The notes under the pieces were generated by a model. The model searched no databases, was not told where the DNA came from, and was given only the letters and a program-made list of their open reading frames with translations. A stretch of 64,000 nt of DNA from Betaproteobacteria bacterium (GTDB taxonomy: Bacteria > Pseudomonadota > Gammaproteobacteria > Burkholderiales > Casimicrobiaceae), in NCBI GenBank assembly GCA_016717855.1, contig JADKEV010000019.1, positions 1 to 64,000 of the forward strand, in the 5' to 3' direction. The stretch's first letter is position 1. Each line of letters begins with the position of its first letter. A program made the position numbers and the translations under genes. This document shows positions 21,636 through 31,124 of the stretch, in pieces.

Positions 21636-22595
21636 TTGGGCGGGGGGGGGGGGCGGGGGGGCGCGCGGGGCCCCGGCCCGCGTGGGTTTTCTCCGGGCGC
21701 GGGGGGCCGGCCGCCCCCCGCCCCCAGGTCGGCCTTCACGCTGGCGGTCGCGCTGGCCTGTCTGATGCTGCCTGCCGCCGCCATCGCCGCGGGCGCGCTA
21801 GAAAATCCGCAGCCGGGAGGGCGCGAAAGCGGCGTCGGCATCGTCTCCGGCTGGCATTGCGGCGCCGGCAGGATCGACATCGAGTTCGACGGGAACAGGA
21901 CGTACGTGGCCGCCTACGGCACCGCGCGCGCCGACACGCAATCCACCTGCGGCCGCAGCGACACCGGGTTCTCGCTGCTGATCAACTGGAACACACTGGG
22001 CGCGGGCGCGCATGTCGTGCGCGCGCTGGCCGATGGCGTCGAATTCGGCCGCGCCACCGCGACCGTCGTTCCGCTCGGGTCCGAGTTCTGGACGGGGAAG
22101 AGCGGCAGCATGCGGCTGGACAATTTTCCCCAGGCCGGCAAGGGCGTCATCGCGGAATGGCAGGAGGCCAAGCAGAACTTCGTGATCCGGGACACTCTGC
22201 AGAGCGTGCCGGCGGTGAATGGCTCCTGGTTCGGGCCGGTGCTTGAGCAGTGGCATGGCTGCAGCGATCCGGCGTACAACGGCAATCACGGCGCCAACGC
22301 GACGTGGTCGGTCTCGATGTTCGACGGCGTCAACCTGAGCATCAATGGCAACATCCAGACCAGCCCCGCGTTCAGTTGCAGCTACACCGGCACGCACGCG
22401 CTGACCGGCTCGCAGCACGCGGCGTCGGGCACCTTCAGTTGCTCCAATGGCAAGCAGGGCAACTGGCACACCACCGACTTCCAGGTTTCCGAGCGCGCCC
22501 TTTCGCTTGTGGGCGAAGGCAACTGGACGCAGCAAGGCATCACTTGCCAGATGAAATTCCTGCTGGGCGGCTATCGGCACCTGCCATTCCCGTAA
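21636..22595 (+). CDS. Secreted protein of unknown function with LENPQPG/GWxC module (start unreliable)
   Basis: From about 21733 the frame encodes a signal peptide (FTLAVALACLMLPAAAIAAG) and a mature protein beginning ALENPQPGGRESGVGIVSGW, a Cys, then IDIEFDGNRTYVAAYGTARA...CGRSDTGFSLLINWNTLGAG and VRALADGVEFGRATATVVPLG. I recall this block as a recurrent module in beta- and gammaproteobacterial exoproteins with no assigned function; two Cys probably form a disulfide. The C-terminal half has a second Cys-rich beta region (SCSYTGTHALTG, GTFSCSNGKQG, TCQMKFLLGGY). The true start lies in or before the G-rich tract and cannot be fixed; the first 30 residues of the listed frame are not credible. 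Confidence 0.6.
   Translation: MGGGGGRGGARGPGPRGFSPGAGGRPPPAPRSAFTLAVALACLMLPAAAIAAGALENPQPGGRESGVGIVSGWHCGAGRIDIEFDGNRTYVAAYGTARADTQSTCGRSDTGFSLLINWNTLGAGAHVVRALADGVEFGRATATVVPLGSEFWTGKSGSMRLDNFPQAGKGVIAEWQEAKQNFVIRDTLQSVPAVNGSWFGPVLEQWHGCSDPAYNGNHGANATWSVSMFDGVNLSINGNIQTSPAFSCSYTGTHALTGSQHAASGTFSCSNGKQGNWHTTDFQVSERALSLVGEGNWTQQGITCQMKFLLGGYRHLPFP
21638..21730. other. G/C homopolymer-rich tract, probable sequence artefact
   Basis: The tract contains runs of 12, 7 and 6 G and a run of more than 10 C split by single bases, unlike the balanced codon use of all flanking genes. It covers exactly where the start codon and RBS of the next exported protein should be. Confidence 0.6.
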
Positions 22596-22607
22596 CGTCC
22601 CTGGCCG

Positions 22608-22789
<182 letters not shown>

Positions 22790-22797
22790 TCCGTATC

Positions 22798-23115
22798 CTA
22801 CCGGCTGAACCGCTTGACCACCGTGAGCAGTTCGTCGATTGCCGCGTCGCCGTCGCCGGAGCGGATCGCGGAGCGCACGCAACCTTTGGTGTGGCTCTCG
22901 AGCAGTTGCAGCGCCAGCGCGTCGAGCGCCGACTGGATGGCCGAGATCTGCGTGAGCACGTCCACGCAATAGCGGTCCTCTTCGACCATTTTCGCGACGC
23001 CGCGCACCTGGCCTTCGATCCGGTTCATCCGCTTGAGCAAGGCCGATTTGTTCGGCTGTACCACGGCGTGGCCCGCGTGATGCGCGTGCGCGGCGGCGTC
23101 AGGGCTTGATTTCAA
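22798..23115 (-). CDS. csoR: Copper-sensing repressor, CsoR/RcnR family
   Basis: The 105-residue all-helical protein has the DUF156 core LLKRMNRIEGQVRGVAKMVE and the Cu(I) triad Cys50 (DRYCVDVL), His75 and Cys79 (ESHTKGCVRSAI), the C-H-C fingerprint of CsoR rather than the Ni/Co-type RcnR. The N-terminus carries a His-rich HAHHAGH that may add metal binding. Cu(I) should release it from operator DNA and switch on copA. It is the last gene of the minus-strand copA-copZ-csoR unit and its start overlaps copZ by 17 bases. Two palindromes before copA fit as its operators. Confidence 0.9.
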   Translation of the reverse strand: MKSSPDAAAHAHHAGHAVVQPNKSALLKRMNRIEGQVRGVAKMVEEDRYCVDVLTQISAIQSALDALALQLLESHTKGCVRSAIRSGDGDAAIDELLTVVKRFSR

Positions 23116-23314
23116 AGCCCGCCCCTTCGACGCTGCGCTTCATCGCCTCGACCGCGACCTTGCCCGGGTCGTAGTCGACCACGGCGCACTGCTTTTCCAG
23201 CGAGACGTCGGCCTTCGCCACGCCATCGAGCGCGCTCAGCACGCGGGTCACGCTCTTCACGCAACCGCCGCAGGTCATTCCCGAAATGCCCAAAGTCACT
23301 GTTTGCATCGCCAT
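23099..23314 (-). CDS. copZ: Copper chaperone CopZ-like HMA protein
   Basis: The 71-residue protein is a single heavy-metal-associated domain with the Cu(I)-binding GMTCGGC (Cys15, Cys18) in the first loop and the ferredoxin-like pattern ADVSLEKQCAVVDYDPG. It should carry Cu(I) to CopA in the cytoplasm. It lies 42 bp after copA and overlaps csoR, so all three are one operon. Confidence 0.92.
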   Translation of the reverse strand: MAMQTVTLGISGMTCGGCVKSVTRVLSALDGVAKADVSLEKQCAVVDYDPGKVAVEAMKRSVEGAGFEIKP

Positions 23315-23356
23315 CTCCTATCGTGAACAAGAAAACAAGTCAGACCAAAGAACGTT

Positions 23357-25762
23357 TCAGCCGCGCCGCCACCGCCGCAGCAGCAGCGAGTTGCCGACCA
23401 CCGACACCGAGGACAGCGCCATCGCCGCGCCGGCGATCACCGGATTGAGCATCCCGGCGGCGGCGAGCGGGATGGCGAGCACGTTGTAGACGAAGGCCAG
23501 GAACAGGTTCTGCCGGATCTTGGCGAGCGTCGCCCGCGACAGGCTGATCGCGTCGGCCACCGACATCAGGTCGTTCCGCAGCAGCGCGACGTCGGCCGCC
23601 TCGAGCGCGACATCCGAGCCCGCGCCGATCGCGAAGCTGACGTCGGCCGCGGCCAGCGCCGGGGCGTCGTTGACGCCGTCGCCGACCATCCCGACGACGC
23701 GCCCATCGGCCTTGTACGCGGCCACCGCGGCGGCTTTCCCGTCGGGCATCACCTGCGCCCGGAAGTCGGTGACGCCGGCGGCCGCGGCGATCGCCTTCGC
23801 CGTTTCCGCGTTGTCGCCGGTCAGCATCACGACATCGATGCCCATGCCCTGGAGCCGGGCGACCGCCGCGCGCGAACTCTCGCGCAGCTTGTCGGCGATC
23901 GCCAGATAGCCCAGCGTCCGGCCGCCGCCGCCGACCGCGACGACGGTCTTGCCGGCGGCGAGGAGCGGCGCGATCGCCGCGGCATCGACGGCGAGGCCGG
24001 ACTCGGCGAGAAACGCCGGCGCGCCCAGGCGCATCATGTGTTCGCCGCCCAGCGCCGGGACGGCTATGACCGCCTCGACGCCGCGGCCGGTGACGGAGCG
24101 GAATTCGCGCAGCGGCAGCAGCGCCAGCTTCTGCTGTTGCGCCTGCTCCAGCACCGCGTGCGCGAGCGGATGCGCGGAAGCGGCTTCGAGGCTGGCCGCC
24201 ACCGTCAGCACGTCGTCGGCGGTGAAGCCGGCGGCCGCGACCACGTCCGTGACGACGGGCTTGCCTTCGGTGAGGGTCCCCGTCTTGTCGACGACCAGCG
24301 TGCGGATCTTCTCCGCCTGCTCCAGCGCGACGGCGTTCTTCACCAGCACGCCCACCTGCGCGCCGCGCCCCGTGCCGACCATGATCGCGGTCGGCGTCGC
24401 CAGGCCGAGCGCGCAGGGGCAGGCGATGACCAGCACCGCCACCGCGTTGACCAGCGCCGCCGCCGGATCGCCGCCGAACGCCCACCAGAGCGCGAAGGTC
24501 AGCGCGCTGAGCGCGACGACCACGGGCACGAACACGCCGGCGACCTGGTCCGCCAGGCGCTGGATCGGCGCCTTGCTGCCCTGCGCCTCGCGCACCAACC
24601 GGATGATTCCGGCCAGCATTGTGGTGGCGCCCACGCCCTGCGCGGAGCAGCGCAGCAGCCCCTGGTGATTGAGCGTGCCGGCGAACACCTTGTCCCCCGG
24701 GCCTTTCGACACCGGCAGGCTCTCGCCGGTGAGCATGCTCTCGTCGACGCCGGAATCACCCGTGGTCACCAGGCCGTCGACCGGAATGCTCTCGCCCGGG
24801 CGCACGACGTACACGTCGCCCACCTGCATGTCGGCGACCGGCACCTCGATCACCGCGCCGTCGCGCTCGACCCTGGCGGTCCGCGGCTGCAGGCGCACCA
24901 GCGCTTCGATCGCGGCCGACGTGCCGAGCTTGGCCCGCGCCTCGAGCAATTTGCCCAGCAGCACCAGCGTGATGACGACCGCGCTTGCCTCGAAGTAAAC
25001 GTGCTGATGCACCAGTCCAAGCAACGTGACGACGGCGGAGAGGCCGTAGGCCATCGTCGTTCCCAGCGCCACCAGCACGTCCATGTTGGCGCCGCCGCCG
25101 CGCAGCGCCTTGTAGCCGCCGACATAGAAGCGCCGTCCCGCCCAGAATTGCACCGGCGTGGCCAGCGCCATCTGCAGCCAGCGCGGCAGCCACTCGCCAT
25201 GGCCGTCGCCCTGGCCGAACATCGCCACCATTTCCAGCAGCAGCGGCAGGCTGAGCGCGATCGCCAGCCACAGCAGCCGCAGTTCCGCGCGATAGGCGGC
25301 GGCGCGGCGCGCCTTGTCTGCGGCGGCGTTCGCTTCGACGCGCTCGCTGGCCCCGTACCCGGCCTTGCGGATCGCCTCGATGAGCTGTTCCGGCGTGGCC
25401 AGTCCCGGCATGTAGCGCACGCGCGCGGTCTCGGTGGCGAAGTTGACCGCCGCCTCGACCCCCTCGAGCTTGTTCAGCACCTTTTCGATCCGTGCCGCGC
25501 AGGCCACGCAGGTCATGCCGTCGATCTGGAACTCGGCGACCCGGGCCGGGACCGAGTAGCCGGTCCTGTCGATCGCCGCGATCACCGCCGCCGGCGACGA
25601 CTCGCCCGACGCCATCGTCACCTGCGCCGATTCGGTCGCGAAGTTCACGTTCGCCGCGACGCCGGGGAGCTTGTTGAGGTTCTTTTCGATCCGCGCGGCG
25701 CACGCGGCACAGGTCATGCCGGCGAGCGGCAGGTCGAGATGTAAAGTGGGGCTGGATGGCAT
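23357..25762 (-). CDS. copA: Copper-exporting P1B-type ATPase
   Basis: The 801-residue protein has two N-terminal HMA domains (GMTCAACAARIEK at residues 16-28 and GMTCVACAARIEK about 68 residues later), eight membrane helices, the transport motif CPC in VIACPCALGLATP, phosphorylation site DKTGTLTEG, the nucleotide-domain HP in EAASAHPLAH and the hinge GDGVNDAPALAAADV. It pumps Cu(I) out across the inner membrane. The ATG at 25762 starts the first HMA domain directly; longer in-frame reading upstream would run through the operator region and is rejected. It heads the copA-copZ-csoR operon, divergent from comEC. Confidence 0.96.
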   Translation of the reverse strand: MPSSPTLHLDLPLAGMTCAACAARIEKNLNKLPGVAANVNFATESAQVTMASGESSPAAVIAAIDRTGYSVPARVAEFQIDGMTCVACAARIEKVLNKLEGVEAAVNFATETARVRYMPGLATPEQLIEAIRKAGYGASERVEANAAADKARRAAAYRAELRLLWLAIALSLPLLLEMVAMFGQGDGHGEWLPRWLQMALATPVQFWAGRRFYVGGYKALRGGGANMDVLVALGTTMAYGLSAVVTLLGLVHQHVYFEASAVVITLVLLGKLLEARAKLGTSAAIEALVRLQPRTARVERDGAVIEVPVADMQVGDVYVVRPGESIPVDGLVTTGDSGVDESMLTGESLPVSKGPGDKVFAGTLNHQGLLRCSAQGVGATTMLAGIIRLVREAQGSKAPIQRLADQVAGVFVPVVVALSALTFALWWAFGGDPAAALVNAVAVLVIACPCALGLATPTAIMVGTGRGAQVGVLVKNAVALEQAEKIRTLVVDKTGTLTEGKPVVTDVVAAAGFTADDVLTVAASLEAASAHPLAHAVLEQAQQQKLALLPLREFRSVTGRGVEAVIAVPALGGEHMMRLGAPAFLAESGLAVDAAAIAPLLAAGKTVVAVGGGGRTLGYLAIADKLRESSRAAVARLQGMGIDVVMLTGDNAETAKAIAAAAGVTDFRAQVMPDGKAAAVAAYKADGRVVGMVGDGVNDAPALAAADVSFAIGAGSDVALEAADVALLRNDLMSVADAISLSRATLAKIRQNLFLAFVYNVLAIPLAAAGMLNPVIAGAAMALSSVSVVGNSLLLRRWRRG

Positions 25763-25800
25763 GACAGGAAGGGGCGGGACAACCGAAGATGGCCGAACTT

Positions 25801-25819
25801 TATACCCCATATGGGTATA
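25801..25819. promoter_or_regulatory. CsoR-type operator 1 (copA promoter region)
   Basis: TATACCCCATATGGGTATA is an almost perfect palindrome centred 48 bp upstream of the copA ATG. The TACCC...GGGTA arms match the AT-flanked G-tract type of operator bound by CsoR-family repressors. A csoR gene lies in the operon it would control. Confidence 0.7.
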
Positions 25820-25826
25820 TGTCAAG

Positions 25827-25841
25827 TACCTCCAGGGGGTA
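25827..25841. promoter_or_regulatory. CsoR-type operator 2
   Basis: TACCTCCAGGGGGTA has arms TACCTCC and GGGGGTA with a single mismatch, closely resembling known copper-responsive CsoR sites. Its centre is 24 bp, about two helical turns, from the centre of operator 1, so repressor tetramers could bind side by side. Confidence 0.7.
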
Positions 25842-25897
25842 TATGTCCCGCCCGACCGGGCGGGAGTGCCAACTCCGGCCCCGTGCGACCCTGACGG

Positions 25898-28348
25898 ATG
25901 CGCACCTTCATCCTCGGCTTCGCGCTCGGCGTGTGGCTGCTGCAAGTGCAGCCGGCGCTGCCGGAGGCGCCGCTGCGCTGGGCCGGCGTGCTGGCCATGA
26001 GCCTCATGCTGGCGGTGGCGGCCGCGGTGCGGCGGAACGGGCGGGCGAGCGCCACTCGGTCACGGTTGTGGGACGCGTTCGTCCGCATCGGTTGCGTGGC
26101 CGCCGGCGCGACCGCCGGCTTCCTCTACGCCGCGATCGCCGCCGAACGCCGGTTGGCCGACGAGCTGCCTGTCCGCTGGGAGGGACAGGACATCCGCGTC
26201 GCCGGCATCGTCCGCGGCTTGCCGGCGGTGAACCAGTCGGATCGCAGCGTCCGCTTCGCGTTCGACGTCGAGCGCGTCGGCACGCCCGCGGCCATCGTCC
26301 CGTCCCGCCTGTCGCTGGCCTGGTACACGACGTGGCGCGGCACGCCGCTGAAGGACGACGAGCCGCTGCCGGAACTGCATGCCGGGGAGCGCTGGCAGCT
26401 CACCGTGCGGCTGCGCCGCCCGCACGGCAACGCCAATCCGCACGGCTTCGACCTCGAAGCGTGGATGCTGGAGAACGGCCTGCGCGCCACCGGCTACGTC
26501 CGCCGCGACGAGGGCAACCGGCGGCTGGCGGCGCACTCCGGCCGTTTCATCGATCGCGTCGATGCGCTGCGCGAATCGATCCGCGAGCGGATCCTGCGCG
26601 CGCTCGATGGCCGGCCCTACGCCGGCGTGCTGGTGGCGCTGGCGGTGGGCGACCAGCGCTCGGTGCCGCAGGACCAGTGGCTGCTCTACAACCGCACCGG
26701 GGTCAGCCATCTGCTATCGATCAGCGGCCTGCACGTGACGCTGTTCGCCACGGTCTTCGGCGGCGCGGTGTACTGGTCCTGGCGCCGCAGTCACCGGCTG
26801 ACCACGTGGCTGCCCGCGCGCAAGGCCGCGGCGCTGCTGGGGGCGCTGGCGGCGTTCGGCTACGTCCTGCTCGCCGGCTTCGAGGTCCCGGCGCAGCGCA
26901 CGCTGTACATGCTCGCCGTCGCCGCGCTCGGGCTGTGGATCGGGCGGCCCGGCACGGCGCGGACGGTGCTCGCGTGGGCGCTGTTCGCGGTGCTGCTGGT
27001 CGATCCGTGGGCGGTGCTGGCGGCGGGCTTCTGGCTGTCATTCGGCGCCGTGGCCCTGCTCATGTACGTCGGCGCCGGACGCCTCGCCGCGAACGGGGGC
27101 GGGCACTGGCTGGCCGCGGCAGGCCGGGCGCAATGGGCGATCACCGTGGGCCTGATCCCGCTGATGCTCTCGCTGTTCCAGCAGGTGTCGCTGGTCGCGC
27201 CGCTGGCCAATGCGCTGGCGATTCCCGTGGTCGGCATGGTGGTCGTGCCGCTGGCGCTGGCGTGGCTGGTCGTGCCGTGGGACGGCATCCTGCTCGGCGC
27301 GCACCAGCTGTTCGCGCTGGCCGTCATCGCGCTCGAGTGGTTGAACACGCTGCCCGCGGCCGTCTGGTCGCAGCATGCGCCGCCGGCATGGGGGGTGGCG
27401 GCGGGAGTGGTGGGCGTGCTGCTGCTGCTGGCGCCGCGGGGCTTGCATGTCCGGCTGCTCGGGCTGGCCTGGCTGCTGCCGTTGTTAGCCGTGCTGCCGG
27501 CGCGGCCGGAACCGGGCGCGGTGTGGCTGGAGGTGCTCGACGTGGGGCAGGGGCTGGCGGTGGTGGCGCGCACGCGCGAGCACGCGCTGCTCTACGACAC
27601 CGGTCCGCGCTACAACGACCTGGCCGATGCGGGCAACCGCATCATCGCGCCGTACCTGCGCGCGCGGGGCATCCGCGCACTCGACGCGCTGGTCGTCACG
27701 CACGCGGACTCCGATCACAGCGGCGGCGCGCTGTCGCTGCTGCAGACGGTGCCGGTGGGCTGGGTCGCGTCGTCGATGTCCGACGATAACGCGATCGTCA
27801 TCGCGCGCGGTGGCGCGGGCGAGACGCACACGCCGTGCCACGCGGGACAGCACTGGGACTGGGATGGCGTGCGCTTCGACGTGCTGCATCCGCGCCGGGA
27901 CAGCTACGCGAATCCGCGAATCAGGACCAACGATCGCGGCTGCGTGGTGAAGATCACGTCGGCGCACGGCACCGCGCTGCTCACCGCCGACATCGAGGCG
28001 CGCTCGGAGGCCGAACTGTTAATGCACCAGAAGGACATGCTGGCCAGCGATGTGATGCTGGTCCCGCATCACGGCAGCAGGACCTCGTCGACGCCCGCGT
28101 TCATCGCCGCGGTGAACCCGCGGATTGCGATCGCCACGCCGGGGTACCGCAACCGCTTCGGCCATCCCCGGCCGGAGATCGTCGAACGCTACCGGGAGCG
28201 CGGCATCCGGCTGCTCCGCAGCGACTACGACGGGGCGGTCGAAGTGCGCTTCGATGGCGGCGAGCCCAAGGTGCGCGCGTGGCGCGCGGTCGACCAGCCG
28301 TACTGGCGCGACCGGCCGGTGCGCGAGGAGCAGCCGCCGCTCGAGTAG
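25898..28348 (+). CDS. comEC: DNA internalisation competence protein ComEC/Rec2
   Basis: The 816-residue protein has all three parts of ComEC: an N-terminal hydrophobic pair of helices with an OB-like DUF4131 region (residues 1 to about 200), the competence membrane domain (LLYNRTGVSHLLSISGLHVTLFA then a dozen helices) and a C-terminal metallo-beta-lactamase-like nuclease domain (VLDVGQGLAVVA, THADSDHSGG, VPHHGS). It forms the inner-membrane channel for single-stranded DNA in natural transformation; the nuclease domain may degrade the other strand. All metal-ligand motifs are intact. It is transcribed divergently from copA over a 135-bp spacer. Confidence 0.94.
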   Translation: MRTFILGFALGVWLLQVQPALPEAPLRWAGVLAMSLMLAVAAAVRRNGRASATRSRLWDAFVRIGCVAAGATAGFLYAAIAAERRLADELPVRWEGQDIRVAGIVRGLPAVNQSDRSVRFAFDVERVGTPAAIVPSRLSLAWYTTWRGTPLKDDEPLPELHAGERWQLTVRLRRPHGNANPHGFDLEAWMLENGLRATGYVRRDEGNRRLAAHSGRFIDRVDALRESIRERILRALDGRPYAGVLVALAVGDQRSVPQDQWLLYNRTGVSHLLSISGLHVTLFATVFGGAVYWSWRRSHRLTTWLPARKAAALLGALAAFGYVLLAGFEVPAQRTLYMLAVAALGLWIGRPGTARTVLAWALFAVLLVDPWAVLAAGFWLSFGAVALLMYVGAGRLAANGGGHWLAAAGRAQWAITVGLIPLMLSLFQQVSLVAPLANALAIPVVGMVVVPLALAWLVVPWDGILLGAHQLFALAVIALEWLNTLPAAVWSQHAPPAWGVAAGVVGVLLLLAPRGLHVRLLGLAWLLPLLAVLPARPEPGAVWLEVLDVGQGLAVVARTREHALLYDTGPRYNDLADAGNRIIAPYLRARGIRALDALVVTHADSDHSGGALSLLQTVPVGWVASSMSDDNAIVIARGGAGETHTPCHAGQHWDWDGVRFDVLHPRRDSYANPRIRTNDRGCVVKITSAHGTALLTADIEARSEAELLMHQKDMLASDVMLVPHHGSRTSSTPAFIAAVNPRIAIATPGYRNRFGHPRPEIVERYRERGIRLLRSDYDGAVEVRFDGGEPKVRAWRAVDQPYWRDRPVREEQPPLE

Positions 28349-28361
28349 GGTGGATCGAACC

Positions 28362-28507
28362 GTAGGATGGGTCGAGCGCAGCGACACCCATCGAATGGCT
28401 CAACCGCCACGAGTTCCGGCGTACGCCGTCGAACGGAACCGGGGTTGGAACCTAGTCTGCTGCGCCGGAACCGGCTGATGGGTATCGCTGCGCTCCACCC
28501 ATCCTGC
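28362..28507. repeat. REPIN-like inverted-repeat doublet, copy 3
   Basis: Left arm 28362-28392 and inverted right arm 28477-28507. The 84-bp interior (CCACGAGTTCC..., GGAACCGGCT before the right arm) is recognisably related to the interior of copy 5 at 40902-41048, so the whole 146-bp unit, not only the arms, has been copied. Confidence 0.88.
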
Positions 28508-28535
28508 GAGCTTGGCTACGGGCCATCCCACGCCG

Positions 28536-29701
28536 TTACGGCGAGGCGAGCGTCGCCAGGCGCCCGATCAGCGCGGCAAACAGAGCGCCGCGATCGGCCA
28601 GGCTGGCGATGGCTATCGTTTCGTTGCGGCTGCAGACGTCGGTGCTAACGGGCCCCAGCGCATCGAGGGTCGGTACGCCCAGTGCCGCGGCGAAGTTGCC
28701 GTCGGAGCCGCCCGGCGAAGGCTCGACTTCGAACAGGGCGATCCCGAGTTCGCCGGCGATCGCCGCGGCCGCGCCGAACAGCGCGCGATTGTGGGCGGTG
28801 GTGAAGGGCGGCCGCGTCATCCGGCCGGTGAGTTCCACCCGCACGCGTTCGTCGCGGGTGTCGGCGGCGATGCCCTCTATTTTGCCAGCAGGGCCGCGGC
28901 CTGTTCGGCGGTGCGGGCGCGCACGTCGATGTCGATCTTCGCCTCGCCGGGGATCACCTGCCGGGCGGCGCCGCCATGAAAGACGCCGACATTGACGACC
29001 ACGTTCCGGTCGGGCTCGGACAGCGCCTCGAGCAGCGGCACCTTGATCGCGAGTTCGCGCACGGCGCTCGCCCCCTTGCGATAATTGGTCGCGCAATGCG
29101 CCGTCTGGCCGTGCGCATGCATGAAGAACGCGCCGACCGCGCCGCGCGCGGTGACCACGCCGCCGCCCGGCCTGCCGGGTTCGAGCACCAGCACCCAGTC
29201 GGCTTCGCGCGCGGCGTCCTCGATGCGAGGACGGCTGTGGATGCTGCCCAGTTCCTCGTCCGGCACGATGAAAAAGGAAATCGACTCCAGCCCGTCGAAT
29301 CCCGCAGCGAGCAACTCGCGCAGCGCGAAGATCGCCATCACCAGCCCGCCCTTCATGTCGCCCACGCCCGGACCGGTCGCGAAGCCACCGCTGGCGGCGT
29401 AGGGCCAGTCGCGCACCGTGCCTTCCGGCCACACCGTGTCCGCGTGACCCAGGATCAGGAGGCGGCCCTTGCCGCCCATGCGCTTGCGGCCGACGATCTG
29501 GTCGCCGCACTCACGCATCGGATGGCGTTCGACGGTGAAGCCCGTGCGTTCGAGTTCGGCGGCCAGCACCGCGCCGACCTGGTTGACGCCCGCCGTGCAG
29601 TAGGAGCCGCTGTCGATGTTCACCAGGCGCTCGATCAGTGCGAGCATCTCCGGCAGCTTGCCGGCCAGGGCGGCGCGAAAGCGCGTTGCGTCGGAAGTCA
29701 T
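28536..29701 (-). CDS. M20-family metallopeptidase A (carboxypeptidase G2-like), interrupted by a one-base frameshift
   Basis: Read with one base restored, this is a 388-residue M20 peptidase. The part from ATG 29701 to about 28888 has the metal His in GHADTVW, bridging Asp in GDMKGG, catalytic and ligand Glu in PDEELGS, and Glu of LEPGRPGG, plus the dimerisation domain. The frame then meets TAG at 28877-28879; the next frame carries the remaining third, including SPGGSDGNFAAALGVPT. The break is in GCAAAATAG, where five rather than four A would restore LLAKIEG, so a base-call error is likely. At the position of the last canonical His ligand the protein has Cys (DVCSRNE). It should cleave a C-terminal amino acid, perhaps glutamate, from an amide. 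Downstream partner of the MmgE/PrpD gene. Confidence 0.8.
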
Positions 29702-29717
29702 GGTCGTGTCGCCCCGT

Positions 29718-31124
29718 TCAATTCTCGCGCCCGTCGCCGCGGGGCTTGCCGACGGCCAGTGCGCCCAGGTCCGCCGCGCGCCCCAGCGCTTCGAGTCCGC
29801 GGATCTTCTCCAGCAGTTCTTCCGCCGCGCCGTGTTCCAGCGCCACCGCGGCCAGTTTCCGGAACTTGCGATCCAGGTCGGCGTCGGAGAGCGGATTGTC
29901 GTAGTCCCCATGGGCGTGATCGACGCGCGCGTGCTCGATCGTGCCGTCGACGCCGGTCACGTGGATGGCCGCGGCCGCCATCCGCTTTTCGACGAACAGC
30001 CGTTCGATTTCCGGGTCGAGCCGCACGGTGACCTTGCGCATCGTCGCGCGTATCGTCGGCGAATCGAACAGCGGCGGGTCGTACCAGTGCGGACCGGCCT
30101 CCTCGCCATGCAGGATCAGCGCGACCGCGTAGGGCAGGCTGAACTGCGCGTCGACCAGGTTGTGCGGCGCATAGTCCTCGAACTGCTGGTCGACCAGCGC
30201 GCGGGCGACGCCGACCTCGACGGCCGCGACGTCGCCCTCGCCCCAGCCCCGGCGCGCCATGACCTGCCGCATCCCGTCGAGCGCCGCCTGGTTCCAGCGG
30301 CAGGTGGGATAGGCCTTGAAGTACAGCTTGAGCATGTTGAAGCGCGTGCCCAGCGCGTCCGTCATCTGTTCCGGATCGCAGCGGTCGGACGCAGCCATGC
30401 GCCAGAAGCCGCGATCGCCTTCGAGTATGGTGCGGGGGCCCAGAAAGCCCGACTCGGCCAGCAGCGCCGCGTTGATCCCCGATACCGACGGCCAGGCGAC
30501 CATGTCCTTGGTCCAGGTCAGCGGCCGGTTGCGCCAGTTCCATTGCGCCGAACTGGGCAGCGGGGCGAACGTGGCGTAGATGCCGAAGGCGTGAACCATC
30601 TGGTCCGCATTCAACTTGAGCAGTCGCCCCGCCGCGACCACCGCGGCGAAACCCTGATGCGGGCCGTAGCCCGACACCAGCCGTCGGTACTCGGGTGTCG
30701 GCCGCGTCGCTTCGCCGATGCGCGTGGTGACCTCGTAGGCGGCGATCACCGCTTCGAGGAATTCGCGGCCGGTGGCGTTGGTGAGTTCGGCCATCGCCAG
30801 CGTCGAGAAAATTACGGTGCCTCCGTAGTGCCCCTGCAGCACGACGCCGCCGTCGTAGTCGAGCGCGTTGGCCGCGACGCCGTTGACGAATGCCGCGCGA
30901 TCTGGCGCCGCGCGGCGGCCGAAGCCGACGACCGTCGAGGTTCCGCCGTCGCCCATGCGCGCGAGCGTCCGGTACGCAGCCTGCGCCAGCGGGGTTTTGG
31001 AGCCGCCCAGTGCGCAGCCGATGGTCTCCACCGTGCAGCGCCCTGCCTGATGGATCACCTCGGGCGGGCAGTCCTCGAGGCGGAAGTTCACGGCGAATTC
31101 GGCGAGAGTGCGGGTTTCATTCAT
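29718..31124 (-). CDS. MmgE/PrpD-family protein
   Basis: The 468-residue protein is a full-length member of the MmgE/PrpD fold: TLAEFAVNFRLEDCPPEVI at the start, RAAFVNGVAANALDYDGGV, GYGPHQGFAAVVAAGRLLKLN, LYFKAYPTCRWNQAALDGM and HNLVDAQFSLPYAVAL. Characterised members are 2-methylcitrate dehydratase, iminodisuccinate epimerase and cis-aconitate decarboxylase, so the fold handles small polyacids. No 2-methylcitrate genes are nearby; the setting among M20 peptidases and a peptide-type transporter suggests a different substrate such as an amidated or iminodicarboxylic acid. Its ATG overlaps the stop of the upstream M20 gene (ATGA, 31121-31124). Confidence 0.85.
   Translation of the reverse strand: MNETRTLAEFAVNFRLEDCPPEVIHQAGRCTVETIGCALGGSKTPLAQAAYRTLARMGDGGTSTVVGFGRRAAPDRAAFVNGVAANALDYDGGVVLQGHYGGTVIFSTLAMAELTNATGREFLEAVIAAYEVTTRIGEATRPTPEYRRLVSGYGPHQGFAAVVAAGRLLKLNADQMVHAFGIYATFAPLPSSAQWNWRNRPLTWTKDMVAWPSVSGINAALLAESGFLGPRTILEGDRGFWRMAASDRCDPEQMTDALGTRFNMLKLYFKAYPTCRWNQAALDGMRQVMARRGWGEGDVAAVEVGVARALVDQQFEDYAPHNLVDAQFSLPYAVALILHGEEAGPHWYDPPLFDSPTIRATMRKVTVRLDPEIERLFVEKRMAAAAIHVTGVDGTIEHARVDHAHGDYDNPLSDADLDRKFRKLAAVALEHGAAEELLEKIRGLEALGRAADLGALAVGKPRGDGREN

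Noticed and set aside
28877..28895. Programmed -1 frameshifting in M20 A.
   Set aside because: GGCAAAA is not a typical X-XXY-YYZ slippery heptamer, no stimulatory structure is evident, and paralogs B and C need no shift; a missing A is simpler.
29718..31124. 2-methylcitrate dehydratase (prpD).
   Set aside because: Family membership is clear, but no prpB, prpC or acnD is present and the operon partners are M20 peptidases.
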